64,000 bases of DNA from Cyanoderma ruficeps (Eukaryota > Chordata > Aves > Passeriformes > Timaliidae): assembly GCA_008694505.1 (NCBI GenBank), contig VZDJ01007755.1, positions 12,067,413 through 12,131,412 on the forward strand. Direction: 5' to 3'. The notes beneath the pieces were generated by a model. The model was given only the letters and a program-made list of their open reading frames with translations, was not told the origin of the DNA and did not search any database. Of this stretch, positions 25,338-39,549 are shown piece by piece. Position 1 is the first letter of the stretch. Every line of letters begins with the position of its first letter. The translations under genes were made by a program, and so were the position numbers.

Positions 25338-27127
25338 ACGAAAAATTACAACTCCTGATGCAATCTTGTTTTTTCTTTATATAAAAACCCAAACAATGAA
25401 AACATAAGCTTTTTAAAGGTATAGTCATATTATGAGCTTTTCTTTGAGGAAAACTCATTTTAATATAGCTGAATTAAGGTGGTGTGTGACATGATGCAGC
25501 GTGTAAAATTTGTGTTTGCTTTCTTGCTGGTAGAATTAAACAGAGGATATTCTAGCTTTTACATTTCTGGTTATTTTAATGTTCTGCCTTTCTTTGATAT
25601 GATCCTGCATTTCACTTTAATAGATGCTCAAGACTCCCAGCTTTAAACTAGACTGTTTGCAGTAAGATTTTAACTGTCTGCTTTTTATTACTGTCAGGTT
25701 TTCCTAAACTCATTTTTCCACCAATTTATATGTTCAGCCTATATATTCTTGCATTTTTAGTATGCATGCTTTTTCTGGTTTTAATAAATAAAACCCTTTA
25801 TAATTATTTAATAGTTATTTTCTATATAGCCATATCCTCTAACTTAGGTCTATTGTGCATATGTGTTTTACATGTATAAAATGTGAGCACGCTTGTGTGT
25901 TTTTGCAATACTTGCATGCATATACATATGCAGACAAGTGGGGGTCTTTGTTTTAATGAGACCCATGAGAAATTCATGATAATATAACATTGAGGAAGTC
26001 AAAGACCTGTTTTTGCCTTTCAGGATAGGTATTTTCCTCCTATCTTAAAAGCTTATTGATGAAAAATCCTAGTAAACACACGCTCAGTCTGCTTAAAGAA
26101 ACAGCATATGCTATATTTCTCTGTGTGACTATAGAGCTAAAAGCCGAATTATCTTGCTGATATGATAAAAGGGCACTGTGTTACCTTTCCAGGGTTTTGG
26201 ATCCGTGGCATAGGCAGTCAAGGGACTGTGGTTGTTTTTTATTCCTTCCTCCCAGGACAGCTCAGAAAGAGTCACGCTTAAGCTCCAGATTGGTTAACGT
26301 GAGAACAGTCTTCTCTTCAAACTTCTTTTTTTGGGCTGTTTTACCAAATAGTGCAAACATTGATAATCAAGGAAACTCTGTCTTTGCAGTCAACAAACTC
26401 AGTAGCTGGTGTACATCTATTATGGAGGACTATAGAAATAAACTCAAAGGGTATGGAAGCTTTAAGTCATCACTTAGGCTGACCCTTGGATCTGTGGTGG
26501 ACATATGGGTGACAGGAATTCCACAGAAATGCCAGGCAAAGTAGGGATCAGGGTAAGAGAAAATTCATAACATAAATGCTTTTAATTAGAAAGAGCACTA
26601 TGAAATGAAATTATTTCTTGATATGTGTCAAATTAAATCTGTGATTAAAAAGTCCTTTCTGTGATAAAAAAAACACACTGGGAAAGATTTGCCAGAAGTT
26701 TTGTTGTATATTTTCACCACCTCTATGAGGATATATTTTTGGCTGTTAATAGCCTTTAAAATAACTGAGATTGTTAAATGCACAGATTTTCTACCTTGTG
26801 TGTCATTTTATTAAATTAATTAACTGAAAAGCTGGATTTTTTTTTTTAATCGCAAGGTGATGATTTGTTTCCATTTATTTTCCTCCAGCATTTAACTTGT
26901 GCTAAATGGAGTAGTGTTGGCTGGTCAAACATTATCTTATTCTGTCTCCTACAAAATGTGTGATTTTAGGAAACTAGTCCAAGTTTTATTAGGAACTTTC
27001 ACAAAGAGACTTGAATTTCTTATCTGCATTTCTAGACAAGAGTAAACGGGACTACCTGCATGTGAAGAAGTGCAGTGGGATTCAAAGCATGCATCCAAAC
27101 CCATAGACTGTGTTCACATTCTCGTCA

Positions 27128-27194
27128 GGGAAAGGGTGTGAGGAAACTGGTCTGTGTGTGCTACATTTGATAGTGCTGAACTATCAAATTAAGC
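27128..27194. repeat. Second copy of a dispersed 60-70 base repeat
   Basis: Blocks at 27138-27162 and 27172-27194 are identical to those at 25273-25297 and 25315-25337, in the same order and orientation, 1.86 kb apart. Homology stops soon after the second block. Confidence 0.85.
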
Positions 27195-30100
27195 TCCTTG
27201 TAGCAGTATAACATCCAGGCAGGTACAGTGGGTAGAGGCTGCTCACACTAAGAAGTCCAGGTCGCCAAACTTGAGGAAATTCCTGTATCAAGTCTGTATC
27301 ATTTAAATAAACTGAAACTCCTTGAGTTACCAGAAACTAAAAAGCAAAGTTGACTCTACTTGCTGTATACAAAAATGCCAGAGTTTCTAAATTTTAAAAA
27401 GACCAGACCTTGTGCATTTTGCCAGGGTTTCTCTTTGGCACTCTCTTTTTCTGAGATTTGTTGGCTTCCCAGTGGGTGAGCCCTCTGCCCAGGCTTTTCT
27501 CTTCATTCCTTTCCTGCCCGTCATTCCCAGTCCCAGCAGGTATTACGCTGCTCTTGAACTGCCTTATCCCCGTTCCACTGTGTCCCAGTGTTCTAGCTGT
27601 CTGCTGGCCAGATGTTGAACTGGCTAACATAATGTTTTCTGATGTATCTTTTCCATGGATAAAAGTAAGTAGGATAATTTAATGATTCATCAGAACAAGG
27701 TTTTGAGTTATGGCACCAAACAAAAAAATATTGTTTATAGTGTGTCACTCTATTTCCTTGAAACATTTCTCACTATTGCAAAAATAGCCCCCAAAACTTG
27801 TAGAGCACAGCATCTGCCTACAGCCTCCATTTGGGATTCATGACTAACAATTTGTCTCTCTTTCACTGACATTCTCATTCAGGGAAAAATAGCTAAAATG
27901 TTCAGCACTTACTGGGTGGTACACTGCACCTTGCAGAACCTGGCTGTCTTTTAACACCCACGAGTATAAAGCCACAAACTTTATTCTGTCCCAGAAGGGA
28001 TCTTGCTGCTGCTATTCTCATTAAACCAGTAGCAGAAATCACACTTCTATACTATATATAGATGTCATATGCAATGTGTGTATGTCTCTCCACATCAGAG
28101 ATTTATGCTAAACATTTTAATAAGAAAACAGTAATAGTGATCACATTTTTTCTTGGTTACAAGATATTGTATTTCCTGAGGCACCTCTGCCTCTTTATTT
28201 CCTTTAAAATGTACGTGTGTATATATATAATATTTCCAAAGAGATTTGGAAAAGGTCAGTTTGATGGTAGCAGAAGTGGACCTCAATGAAGGAAGTATAC
28301 CTTCACTTGAAACAGGAGTTTTAAATCTATTGAGTTTCTTATATCTTTAAACATGAACTCAAATATTTTGATCAATTTTTTTTATTTAAACTAATCTGAA
28401 ATATTTTAAAATACCTTTTTTTAGTTTAAAGTTTTTCTTAATTTGAAACTGTAATAGCCATCCACATGGGAATATTTTGATTATTTTAAACCTCCTCTGT
28501 CTTCCTTTTGCCCTCAAAAGTAAAATTCTGAACCCACTGATTGTATGTAAATTGCATTAATTTAATGGACTAAATTTTTTCTCAGGCTGCACATGCTGGG
28601 TCCTGTTGAATCTAGTGAGATTAAGATCAAATGTCTCCAAAGGTAGATTTTAGCCCAGTGTGTGATGTTCTTCTGGCCAGCTTTCTAGCAGTAAATTAAA
28701 AAGTGCTTTGTCAGTGCTGTGCTGCTGGCTTTGTAGCTTACTGCATAGTAGGTCCTTTATATTAGCTGAAGAGCTAAGCAAAACAACAATTTTTACCAGG
28801 GTGAAACACAAAGGGAGGAAAACCAAGAATTCCTGGGCAAATTCTCTCTTCTAACAGTACCTGAGTTACTACATGCAGTCTATCTGGCAGCCCTAATACT
28901 GAAAGTAGTGCAATTCTTTTTGTTGCAGCTCCATTATTCTATCTTTTTTTGCTGTCCTCCGTAGTAATCTGAATATTTTTTGTCTTCTTCAGAGGTTGTT
29001 TATCAGGTCATGACAGCAAGTGGCTGCAAGGAAGATGAGAGAAACACCTGCATCCTCAATGGCAATGCTACATTTTTTGAGGGTTTTTTTTTAGATTCCA
29101 AATATCACAATACAAAATATCAATATCAATAATACCAATATTTCAATTTCAGTAGAAAGTTATACAGTAGGAATCCAGTGTTTCTGTTGTTCTGTTGCCA
29201 GAAGAGCCCACTGGAAGTTTTACAGGTGATGGAAGGATGAATGTGAGCTCAGGATATGAGGGATTGATCTTTTCACATGTAGTGTATTTTATTTCATCTT
29301 TGCAAAATCATTCTTGAACATAGATTATTGTGTGGATCCCTTTAATGGTCTCTCTGTAGGTGAATAATGGGTAATTTTAAATTTTTCATTTCACTAGTTG
29401 TTATGATTGAAATTGTTTTCTGAAACATGCTGAGGAGAAGACAAGTGCTGTATGTGTGGGTTGATGGCAACCACTGATTGCACCTGTGATTTGTGAATGC
29501 CTTCAGTCAGCAGCACACTAAATGGGATCTGATCAAAACTGTCATTTGGATATTCAAGTCTAAGACCAAAAGTGCTGTGATATTCACTAATGTCCTTCCA
29601 TTCTGCTCTTTACTACTATCTAAGCTACCGAAGATTTTTTTTTAATGGCTTCTATTGTGGTTACCACCTGATGCATTAACAGTATCACTCCTTTTTACTG
29701 TCTGCAAATACACTGTCAGCATACATTCATGTCTGAACACAAAAGATCAGATTCTAATCCCTGTATTTTATCTTAAATACCTACATCACCAGCTGTGGTG
29801 TTGAGTTTTGCAGGGATTCCTAGTGTAGGAATCTCCAGAAATTGAAGATTGCAGTGCTGAAGTTAAAAATAAATGTTTCTTGGGAAAACAGGCCACTTGA
29901 GAATTGGCTGATGACATCTACTTAGAAGGGGCTCAGCATCAGTAAATTCCAGTGGAACCACCTTATTCAACTGGTTTTGGCATTTATTTGAAAATATTTC
30001 AAATTAGAGCTGTCCCAGGTGTTCTTCAACAAAAGAAGATAATGTTGAAATCAAAGCAGTTCAGAGAAAATTTTCCTCTTCAAAGGCTTCTTGAGTGAGC

Positions 30101-32680
30101 CTAAAGTGTTTTGGACAAGTATTTCAAAAGCTTCCAAGAGCAGTTTTCCTAGGGTAACATTGACTGACAGTCAGGAACTAGAAAATCTGTATTTATCTGT
30201 TTCCATAAAGGGGAATGCCAAGAAAATCTCTCAGGTATTGCAGGCTTTTCTAAAGAAGATGATAGCTTAGACCACCTCCTAAATGCTCTTTTACTGGAGG
30301 CAATATATTTTACACAGGGTAATAAAGAAAGGGTTTTTCTTTTAGAAAGACTGTGCTTTGAGTCCTCCAAAATGTTTTTATTCATGTTTTGCAGAATCGA
30401 AGCTGATAACTGTTTCTTTGCTTAGACAGGTGAAATTTAAGTACCTGAACTGACATGTATTTTGAGCATTCCACCTGTGTCAAGAGTTTTCTGTATGCTG
30501 GAGCCCATCACACTAACTTAATCAGGGGTGGTAAAGTCATGCTTTCCCCAGACTGTTTTGTAATTTGGGGAGCAATGAAATATCTAGCTCTGAAGTTTCT
30601 GATGCTTCCTACACAGAGAATATGGAACAGTCTCAGAAAGCTGTCCTACCTGCATCACAAGGTGCCCTCAACAACAAACCTTCACAACCAGATTTGTGTT
30701 AGAAGTGCAATTAACAGATTTGATTGTAGTGTGTTTACCATTGACAGCTCTCCCTTAGGTTGTTGGGTTTTTTGTTGTTCTGGCATTGGTTCTATTATTT
30801 CTTCTGATGGCGGTTATTTGCAGTTGCAGAAAAGGAAAAACCTGCATGTGTTCTGTGAAAGAGAACACACTAGGCATTTCACTCTTTTGAGTGCTGGTCC
30901 TAATGTTTACAGTTACATTGGATGTAAAAGATGATCAGGGTTGAAATAATGTGTTTCAACATGCATAACTTCTGCTCTGTCTGGTGGTAAAAGCTTTCCA
31001 CCCAGAAGAAATAAGGTTAATCTATTCTCACACCCATCTTCAGATCCATGTTCTGCTTCTATAAATTTTTAGCTTAGCTTTTGAAAAACCCAGAATTATT
31101 ATTCTCTATTTCTATGTAATTTCTAATATGTAATTATTATTTAGGAAGGAAGGTGATCAGTTTATGAAGAGGATGTTAGGAATTGCGAAGTAATGATCTA
31201 GGATTTGAAAGAATTTGTCAGGATTCTGTTGTTTTGAGGGACATTTGAAGTTTAACCAAGCAGAAAAATGATTATTAGAAGTGTTGTTCATTTTCATCAT
31301 TGTTTTTTTGAAAACGCTATATTTTATAAGTTTTCTGGAAGCTTGGGAACAGGCCTGCCATACAGCTGTTTGTCATACATCTGTTTCTGTTTCTAACGTG
31401 CATTTCAATTAGATTAAAGTAGCTATACAGTGCTGGTCCTTTCAAAATATAAAGCATACCATGGGACCAAATAATCTTGTTTACAGAGGGTAAAGGGAAA
31501 ACAAATCATAGACCAAATTTTGAAATAGCTTCATCTTTACTTCTCTATTTAAAATAACACCAAGGTTATCTGTGAGTGCTCTTACTCTAGGCTTCCCCTT
31601 CCTCTCCAAGCTAGCTTTGCCACAGAAAAAATCATCTGTGGACAGAATTCTTGGTTTACCAGGAGCAGCCTGCTGGTTTCCATACACAGATCTGTTAGGC
31701 CTGTTCCATGGCCCTTTTTTACAATTCCATGCTGCCCTTTATTCTCAGTCAGTCCCACGTCATAAAGAGGCCAAATAGGTATTACAGTTGGACTCTTTAG
31801 GAAGATTTTATTCTTTCCCTTTTTAGTGCTCTGACATTTAACAACAATTTGTACATAAATGTTGGGATTTTAGTGAGAGTAGGACTGATTTGCTGTTATT
31901 AAAACATTCTTAAATTTAAATGTCATTGGCAATGGTGACTTATCAGTAATGCAAAGCACAGGAAAAGCACATGCAACAATTATGCTGTGTGAGGATTGTG
32001 CTGTTGCTGAATTTTCCTGGGCTAACAGAAGCCATTAAGGGAATTGGAATCATGGACTAGTTATTCTACTGTCTAAGAAATCTCTTCAGTCTGAAAAGAA
32101 TAGCAGACCAGCTCATGGTCTCTTTGTGAAGGTTGGTATTCTGTTTGCCTTATTTTCTGGCCTTTTTGAGTAATCTGGTTTTGAGTCTAGCTCTCAGTGA
32201 TGTTTTATCAAGGGCAAACTTGACTGCCTTTAATGAGAAAAAAATTTTTGAAAGTTACTAAATGGTATTAAGGACCTGTAGTGTTTTTGTTGGTATTAGC
32301 TTCCCAGAAAGGAAGTGTAAAATTATAATCTTCATGCAAAAGTTGTCAAGAGCAAGAAGTTTTAAATTTTTAATCTTTCATTTCCAGTGTAGTTCATTAC
32401 ATGCTCTCATGCTTGGTCTGTTCCCCACCCAAGCAGAGTCCCCTGCATAACACTGGGAGGGAAAGTTTGAAACAAGGGGTGCATTGCTTAGTCAGGTGGC
32501 TTGGCAGTGAAAATTTCAAGTCCATAACTCTGGTGAGGATTAGCAGTAGATATGCCAGAACTATCTGTCAGATCCTTAGGGCTTTGTGAAGTTTCTGAGC
32601 TCTGAATCATAGTTACTTGGCCTACCCAGAAAGATTGTGGCAACTGACTATCTATGTGACAACTGACCATCTAGCAAAAT

Positions 32681-32754
32681 GTTTTGTTTTTTTTGGTGGG
32701 TTTTTTTTTTGTTTTTGTTTTTTTNTGTTTTTGTTTTTTTTGGGGGGGGGTGTG
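32681..32754. repeat. T/G low-complexity stretch with one undetermined base
   Basis: Runs of T broken by single G (gttttt units), ending in a nine-G run near 32742-32750. One N sits at 32725, marking a place the assembly could not resolve. Confidence 0.9.
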
Positions 32755-35733
32755 TTCAGATACCTCTTATTCTAGTACCTTTTTAGCCAATGTAAACCAA
32801 ATTTTAACCAAATCCTCATCTATATTTTGGGAACTGTGAAAAAAATTACTGACGTTAATGAAAAAAAATGGTTGATTTTTTTCCCCTCCCCGAAAATTGT
32901 TTCTGCAAATGAAAAGGCATGTTTTAATTTTGTCAGTCATATTGGAGGTCAACGTCTGTAGATTTTGAGGCAAATTGGGATTTAAAATGGTGAGTTTAAT
33001 GAAAGCAGAGGAGACCTTCCTGTAGTGTTAATACCTCATGGGAGCTCTGCTATCTTCTGTGCAATACCATCCAGTTGGTGTCAAATTCCTCCCATTGTGG
33101 ACATTTGTGGATAGAGTTGGCAGATCTGCCATTTTTAACCCAAGTTATATGACATATTTCAGGATTCTCCTGACTTGGGCTGTAGAATTTCTTAGTAGGA
33201 AGAAACATTAACTGTTGTAAACTTCCAAGCAGATTCTAATATTTTGAATATGATAATGCCTATACATCTCACTTACCAGTTTTGGCATTCACTACTTGAG
33301 ACAGATTTTTCAGATCAAAGGGAGGTCAATCATCAGCACTGCTTATTTTTCTGCCTTGTAATTGTAGTCAACGTGGTAGAGAGGCTCCAAATAGGCTTGT
33401 GTCCTTTACTTCACCGGCAATATTTTTATGTTCAGGTAGCACTCCTGACTTTTTTAGCACTGCTGACTCTCACCACCTTTTGCATTCTTTTGGTGGTGTT
33501 TGGGCTGGCACTTAAGCATTGGATATACTGAATTTTTTTAACTTACACTTGATACAGTAAATAATACAGTAGGAAAGGCATGAGGGTATAACCATTCAAA
33601 AATGGTTGCTTGCCAGATGAAGAAAGGCCAAGTTTGTTATCAAGTGCTGTGCTGTGTGACCAGAACAGTGTTTTCATTTAAGCAGTGAAGAGACCACTTA
33701 CTATTGTTACCCACGGCATGCTCAAAGCAGGAAACAGTAATGCACATGCTGCCATGGACATTTATAAGCATTTTAAAGTAGCAGCATCAAAAGCAAACAG
33801 AATTGAAACGGGACATGTAATTTATATCCCTCAGACATGCTTATTTGCTGAAGTTTGTAATAGCAGCTTTCCAAGCAGCTCTGGAATTCATTGGATTTCT
33901 ATACTTACGGTTTGTCTGTGAAAGAGTTATATACTTGATTCACAGAGACTCTGTCTCAGCAAAAAAACATTAATTACATCACAGCCACTAAATAAGGAAA
34001 GAGCAACCCTCATGAAGTCCAACACTTGAATATTTACTGTTCTGACTTCACAGATTCGCTAAAATCCACTTTCCTAATGTATTGAGAAAGTTTTAATTCA
34101 CTGGTGATAACACTAGAACTGCATAGAAGAACAAAGGCTCTAAGTTCCTACTTCCTATTCCACATACTTTTCTTCTACTTCTTCCCAGTTTCATGTTTAT
34201 TACCTATTTTAAAACTGAATTTCTGTATGTGAATATCAGAGGCACCTGTTTTACTCTCTGCTGAAGTAGGAAATTTTCCTGAAAGCCTCTCTGTTAATGT
34301 GAGTGGAGACAACTGAGTGGAAAGGATCTGACAGAATTGTTCCAGAGAGAAAAACAAATGTTTTGCAAAAAACTGCTTCATTTTACGAACATCATAAAAT
34401 GAAAACTAGAAGAAAAAAAAAATTCACAAGAAATGTTCCCACTTCTAGTTTTGAGTTTTCCTGTCCTAGCTTGTAGTATGCAGTTGTAACAATAAAATTG
34501 CTTTAATTTAAGTAATACAAGCCCTTAGACCATACTCTTCTGTGTAAAAAACCAACCAAACAATAAAATTAGATTGTCATTTTGAAATCCTGAACTATAA
34601 AGTGACAAAGATGATCATGAAGAGCCTAACCAGTCTGAACTATTTGTAGAAATATTGTTACTTAGAGTTATGCTGTCAGTTCAATTGAACTATTTTTATT
34701 ATTATAGAAGTACTCAAAATACTGTACTGACAGGACACTTTGATCTCAGTTGCTCTTTGTTTTATGTGCCTAAATAGCAATTGGCAACTACTGACAATGT
34801 GTATAAATTACAAATATAAAATAAAGAATGCTTGCAAGTTTTCTTCAAAATAGTTCTAAAATAAAACTTGAAATACAATAATAGCATCCGTTGAACTTCA
34901 ACAGAATTTTTGCTTTTTGTACATCTGGGAAGGTATGGGTATATTTTCCCAATTCTCTCCTGGGTTTTTTTGGTGGCGTGGGTAAGATTTTTCCTTGTTT
35001 TTACTCTGTTGTGGTCATCTAGTGACAAGCACAATATTAACAAACATGATTTTTCATATTTCAAGAGGAAACTTCTACTAAGCTCTCTGGAATGTAGCAA
35101 AGAGGCAAATCCAGCAATTTGTACTGTAAAGTTTGGGGGCTCAAGTCAGAACGTGGGTTAAATGTTGTTAAGGACATATGGAGCTCAAAGCAGACATTTC
35201 TGTTTATTCTTATGGTTTCCCCCTCCTTTCTTTCCCAGTTTTACTGATGAAGGGGGTATAATGAGCCTTTCCATAGCCTCTGCTCTTATGGAAGAGTAGG
35301 CAGCAATTTGCTGAGGGGATGCAGAGCTGTCAAGCAATTATTTTGCTTGCGCTCAGGTCTTCACCCTTCCAAAAAGAAATACAGACTGACATCACTGTTT
35401 GAACCCGTTCAACACATGAAAGCTGGTGGGGTATATTTTAAAGGGTTCTATTAAAAATTCCTGGTTTGGAGGCATCCAGTCTGCACAGAACTTCTTCTAC
35501 TGACTCCTACTTGATCTCTCCTCTTTGCTTTTGTCTTCTGGCAGATCCTGATGAAGTAGAATTCAACACTACACACCCACACTATGTCCAAATGGCAGAT
35601 AAGTTTAACATAATTCCTTTCAGCCCCATTTGGGTTGAAGTTTTGGCACCAAACAGGCATGTACATATTACTCTTTGTCTGCTACTGGCACAGCACCAGA
35701 TTCTTCATGCTGCCAGGAACAGTGGCAGCTGCT

Positions 35734-35753
35734 GCTTATGCTAAAGCATAAGC
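35734..35753. repeat. 20-base near-perfect palindrome
   Basis: gcttatgct (35734-35742) and agcataagc (35745-35753) are perfect reverse complements separated by aa. It could be a dimeric protein-binding site or chance. Confidence 0.6.
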
Positions 35754-37438
35754 CTCTTGCTGCTGGACAAGGAAGAGGAGGGTGCAAGATCTCTTAGGTT
35801 ACGTCTTTTTTAAAGAAAAGGCTTCACATTTCTCCTTTTCATAATATATTGGAGTCTCAAACATCTTTGTTGCTGATGTGTTCTCTGCAGGGCTGGAATT
35901 TTAGTGACCTCCAAATGCAAGAGTTCTATGTGCCTGCCTGTCCAGCCTTCCTCAGTTCCTAGCTTCTTATCCATAAACTGCTCTGCAGTCTGGAGTCCTC
36001 TTTGGGATGAGCATAAGACAACACCTCTGGCACCACTCTTGTGCTGTTGGGCTGAGAACTTGTTCCTGCAGTGCTTGCCCAGAGATGGAGCTCTAAGCCA
36101 CGTTCTTGGTGCCAGATGACATTTTACCTGTCAAATATGATCCTATATGAGTCATAAAAACTTTCAGGAGAATTGCAGTTTTTCTGCATTGCAAACTGCT
36201 TGATAGAGTCTTTGCCACAAAAAGCACCTTGGAGGTTTCTCCAGAGTAGGGAGAAAACTAGGGATTTTTCTCCCCAGAGGCATTAAGGACTCTGTGTTCT
36301 GAAGTGTAAATTCCAGAGAACAAGGAGCTAGATGCATAGAGGTAATAAGGCTGCTGTGCACCCAGTGAGCTTTCAAATGGGTTATTTATGTGTGCAGTAC
36401 CCTCCTAATAGACATGCTCCTTCATCTCCTTGCTGTGCATATGCAGGGACAGTAGCTCTGCAGGCAAATAAATAAGTGTGCAAGTCACTCATGAGGCTTT
36501 ATAAATGAGCCCTTCTATAATGCTGTGACTGACAGGGCAGTATTATTTTTCTGATAGTAGTTGATGTCATGGAGTGGCAGTTTTTCACTGCTCTGTTATT
36601 TAACATTATAATTGAATAAAAGAGCTTCCTGTTTTGTACCTCCAACAAGAAGAGATGTTTACCCATGGAAAATTGTGAATTACTGAAATGTTTGTTTAAT
36701 AATAAAATAAGATTTGCAGCCTGGCTAATGCTGATTCCACTGTGTATGTGCATGTGTATGTCAGATTTACTGTACTCTTGTTGACAAGGCTAAGGATCAG
36801 TTTGCTCTGTTCCTTTTTTTTTTTTAATAAACTCATGCAGTGAGTGATTGTATGAAGTAGCTCCTGTCCTATTCCTCTACCACAGAAAATAACAGTAGAG
36901 AAATTTTTGATAAACATCACTGAAATGGATGGAAATTTCAGATTTAAATTCAATACAGTGAGTTCCAAAGCTGAATTCGCAGAAGGCAATGCCATCAGGA
37001 AAGCATATATGTCAAAAGGAGAAAAATAATTGTTATTGTTATTGAGGTTAACTGAAGAGGACTATTAATACATATCCTTGTACTGGGCCAAATGCAGTCT
37101 CACTGGGAATAAAGGGACTGAACTCTGTGAACACCACCATTGCTCTGTCCTCTGGAAAGGCTCTTGCCCACCTCTTAATTCCTGTTCTTTGTTTCCTTGA
37201 TACAGGACAGGGAAACAGAAAATAATGGCAGTAATTTTTTTGAGGAGCAGAGAAGGATGCTTGGGATTTATGCATGTTCAAAGAAAGCCTGGAAACTTGG
37301 AAGTAAAAAACATATTGAGCACCAGCATTTAACTAGAAGCCACATCCTGCTCAGGAAAATTGTGTTTGAAATTATTAAGGGCTCAGCAATCCACAGGAGG
37401 AATTATTGTATATGCTTGCCTTATTCTCTTCTCTAAAC

Positions 37439-37466
37439 ATCTCCTAATAACCAGTGATTAGGAGAT
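37439..37466. repeat. Perfect 10-base inverted repeat
   Basis: atctcctaat (37439-37448) and attaggagat (37457-37466) pair perfectly around an 8-base loop. It is too short for a microRNA precursor. Confidence 0.6.
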
Positions 37467-37800
37467 AGGATATTGGACTAAATGGATTTTTTATCTGACC
37501 AACTATGACCATTCTTTATACTTTATGAAATGGGAAGGTCTGAGATCACCCTTGTACCTCCATCAATTCAACCCCTGTTCTATATAAAAATGTGAAAGGG
37601 AATGGAGATGATGAATAGATAGAGTTGATTTGGACTGGCTTTTAAGTTACGCATTGAATTTATGCTTCAAACGTGACTTGTGATGTAAATGAAGCATGAC
37701 CAAATACATAACTGTGACAAATTAGTATTAAACAGTCCTTATGAAAAGTGGTGAGAGTGAAATGTGTCCTTGCCTTTTTATCAGTTCATTTAGAAGAATC

Positions 37801-37823
37801 TCTGTAGTATTTTATACTACAGA
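37801..37823. repeat. Perfect 10-base inverted repeat with 3-base loop
   Basis: tctgtagtat (37801-37810) and atactacaga (37814-37823) are exact reverse complements around ttt. No function is evident. Confidence 0.6.
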
Positions 37824-38772
37824 AGTTTGTGTGAGTCAGCATTGTACATCTCCTTTTGTCTGATTCATGGTGCTCCTCTCCCAAAACTGCCTGCTGTCTG
37901 TTGCCACCAAAAGAGTGCTTTTTTCATTAATCCCCATTAGGAAGGTTGCCTTGGTATTGTGGAATTGTGGAAGGAATGTAACTAACTCAGTTTATACTGT
38001 TTGCTTATGCAGCATATTATTTTCATTAAAGTTGTATTTTAACATAGGAAAATAAAGCACATGCACTATTGAAGCCAAAAGTTAAGGAAAACGGTTTCAA
38101 ACAAACTCAAAATTGGTCTTGAACCTGCCACTCTCTGGTCTGCAGTAGTGTCTCTTGCAACTGACCATGTTCAAATGGATTGGATTGCTAGGAGTGTAAG
38201 GTGATGTTTTCAAGGTCTGGGCTGATGGTATCCACCCCAACAAGATTAAAGCAACCTTCATCATCCAAGATTTTGGTAGACAATCTTTAAGAGTGGGTGT
38301 TATGACAGCCTGCATTTGCACAGCAAGAAGTTTCAGTCTCACTCATCCCACTCAGCTCATTCACTTCCAATCTCCTCATTTTAGAAGGAACAGTTACCCA
38401 TCTTGCTGCTCTCAGAGATGCTCTGTCGACAGGCAGCCCACTCAAAATGTTCATTTAACCTGAGTGCCTGCTACCTTGGAGTTTGCAGGCATCAGTGTCT
38501 GTCTGCATGTGTGGCCCTCTTTTCTTCCACCTTTTCCAAAATTCCTTCAAAAGCAGGGAGAAAATCTAACACAGTGATGACTGCAATGAGCTTGGAAAGT
38601 TCACAGCAGGAATCTGGAATGTGCATGTGTTCAAAAATAAAGCTGGTGTCACTTTGGATCTTGCTGGTCTCAGTGGGATCTGGAAGGAGGAGCTGGAAGC
38701 TGTAATGCAATCTAATAAGACATTAACTTGAAGTCAAAAAATTATTGTAGATCTTTTTTTGAGAATTAAGCT

Positions 38773-38985
38773 CATAGAACTGTAGAACAGCATTCCACTA
38801 GACCAGGTTGCCCAGGGCACCTTCCAACATGCCCTTAATCAGTCCCAGAGATGGGGCATCTACAGCTTCTCATGGCAACTTTTTCCCATGCCTCAGTAAA
38901 GCATTTCTTCCTAGTATCTAATTTATACCTACTCTCCTTCAGCTTAAAGCCATTACCCCTTGTTCTATCGATTACCTCTGACATG
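38773..38985 (-). mobile_element. CR1 LINE 3' fragment
   Basis: The + strand shows the reverse complement of the CR1 3' region: catagaactgtagaacagca, then actagaccaggttgcccagg, gagatggggcatctacagct and gccattaccccttgttctat. The terminal octamer is decayed. The match fades at about 38985, so 5'-truncated to around 210 bases. Confidence 0.88.
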
Positions 38986-39549
38986 GAAAGTACTTGGACT
39001 CAAGGTGTCCAAAGGGTGTTGTTCAGACCAGAGCATAGGATCAGTGTGGAGCAGTGTGCAAGGTGGAAGAAGGAGGTGTTGGCATCAATAGATATATAAT
39101 AGGACCATAATTGGTCCATGAGTGAGAAGTCTGTGCCTAAGCCCAGAGAGTGCCCTATGCTTCAGCAAGAAGGTGGCTGCTGCATCATCCAAAAGTACTT
39201 TCTCTCTGCTCTTGGAGTGTTTTGCTGAGGGGTGACACTCTTTAATCCCTGGAAGAGCATCTCTGAAGAGGTGAAGGAGGCCCCAGTTCGCTATTTCTAG
39301 AAGTGAATACGTATTTTGCAGCCAGACTCTCCCTTTTCAGGCTTAAGTAACAAAACCACTTGTAGATGTACTTCCAGTCTTCCAGCATTCTGGGGTAAGG
39401 GTTTGAAAGCTGCACAGTTCCCAAAGACATGTCTTGCCCTAAACAAGCAGCATTTGATGGTTGGTTTTCTGTCATTGCTGATACTTGTGGATAAAAGCAG
39501 TCCTGGGAGGTGATGAAGATGTTCGCCATCCCACAGCTTCTTTTATGAC

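Larger units (their letters stand above)
20291..38772. other. Intron of NOL4, about 18 kb without a gene
   Basis: Long AT-rich intron stretch. The longest open frame (30455-30934, + strand, 159 residues) is unrecognisable and about as long as chance allows in this much AT-rich sequence. Listed separately are an X-box (24723-24736), a dispersed repeat pair (25265-25337 and 27128-27194), a T/G-rich stretch with an N (32681-32754), and short palindromes (35734-35753, 37439-37466, 37801-37823). No other named mobile element seen. Confidence 0.55.

Noticed and set aside
26197..26544. 115-residue open frame on the + strand
   Set aside because: No recognisable motif, no coding-like context; likely chance.
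30455..30934. 159-residue open frame on the + strand
   Set aside because: Longest non-repeat frame, but with no recognisable motif, no splice-site support and about the length expected by chance for 64 kb of AT-rich DNA read in six frames.
33244..33531. 95-residue frame with a hydrophobic C-terminal half resembling a membrane segment
   Set aside because: T-rich codons give Leu, Phe and Val by composition alone; no homology or splice signals.
35533..35660. Exon-like stretch after a pyrimidine-rich tctggcag acceptor (DPDEVEFNTTHPHYVQMADK)
   Set aside because: Good-looking acceptor, but no matching donor at the end of the open part and no similarity to NOL4 or any protein I recognise.
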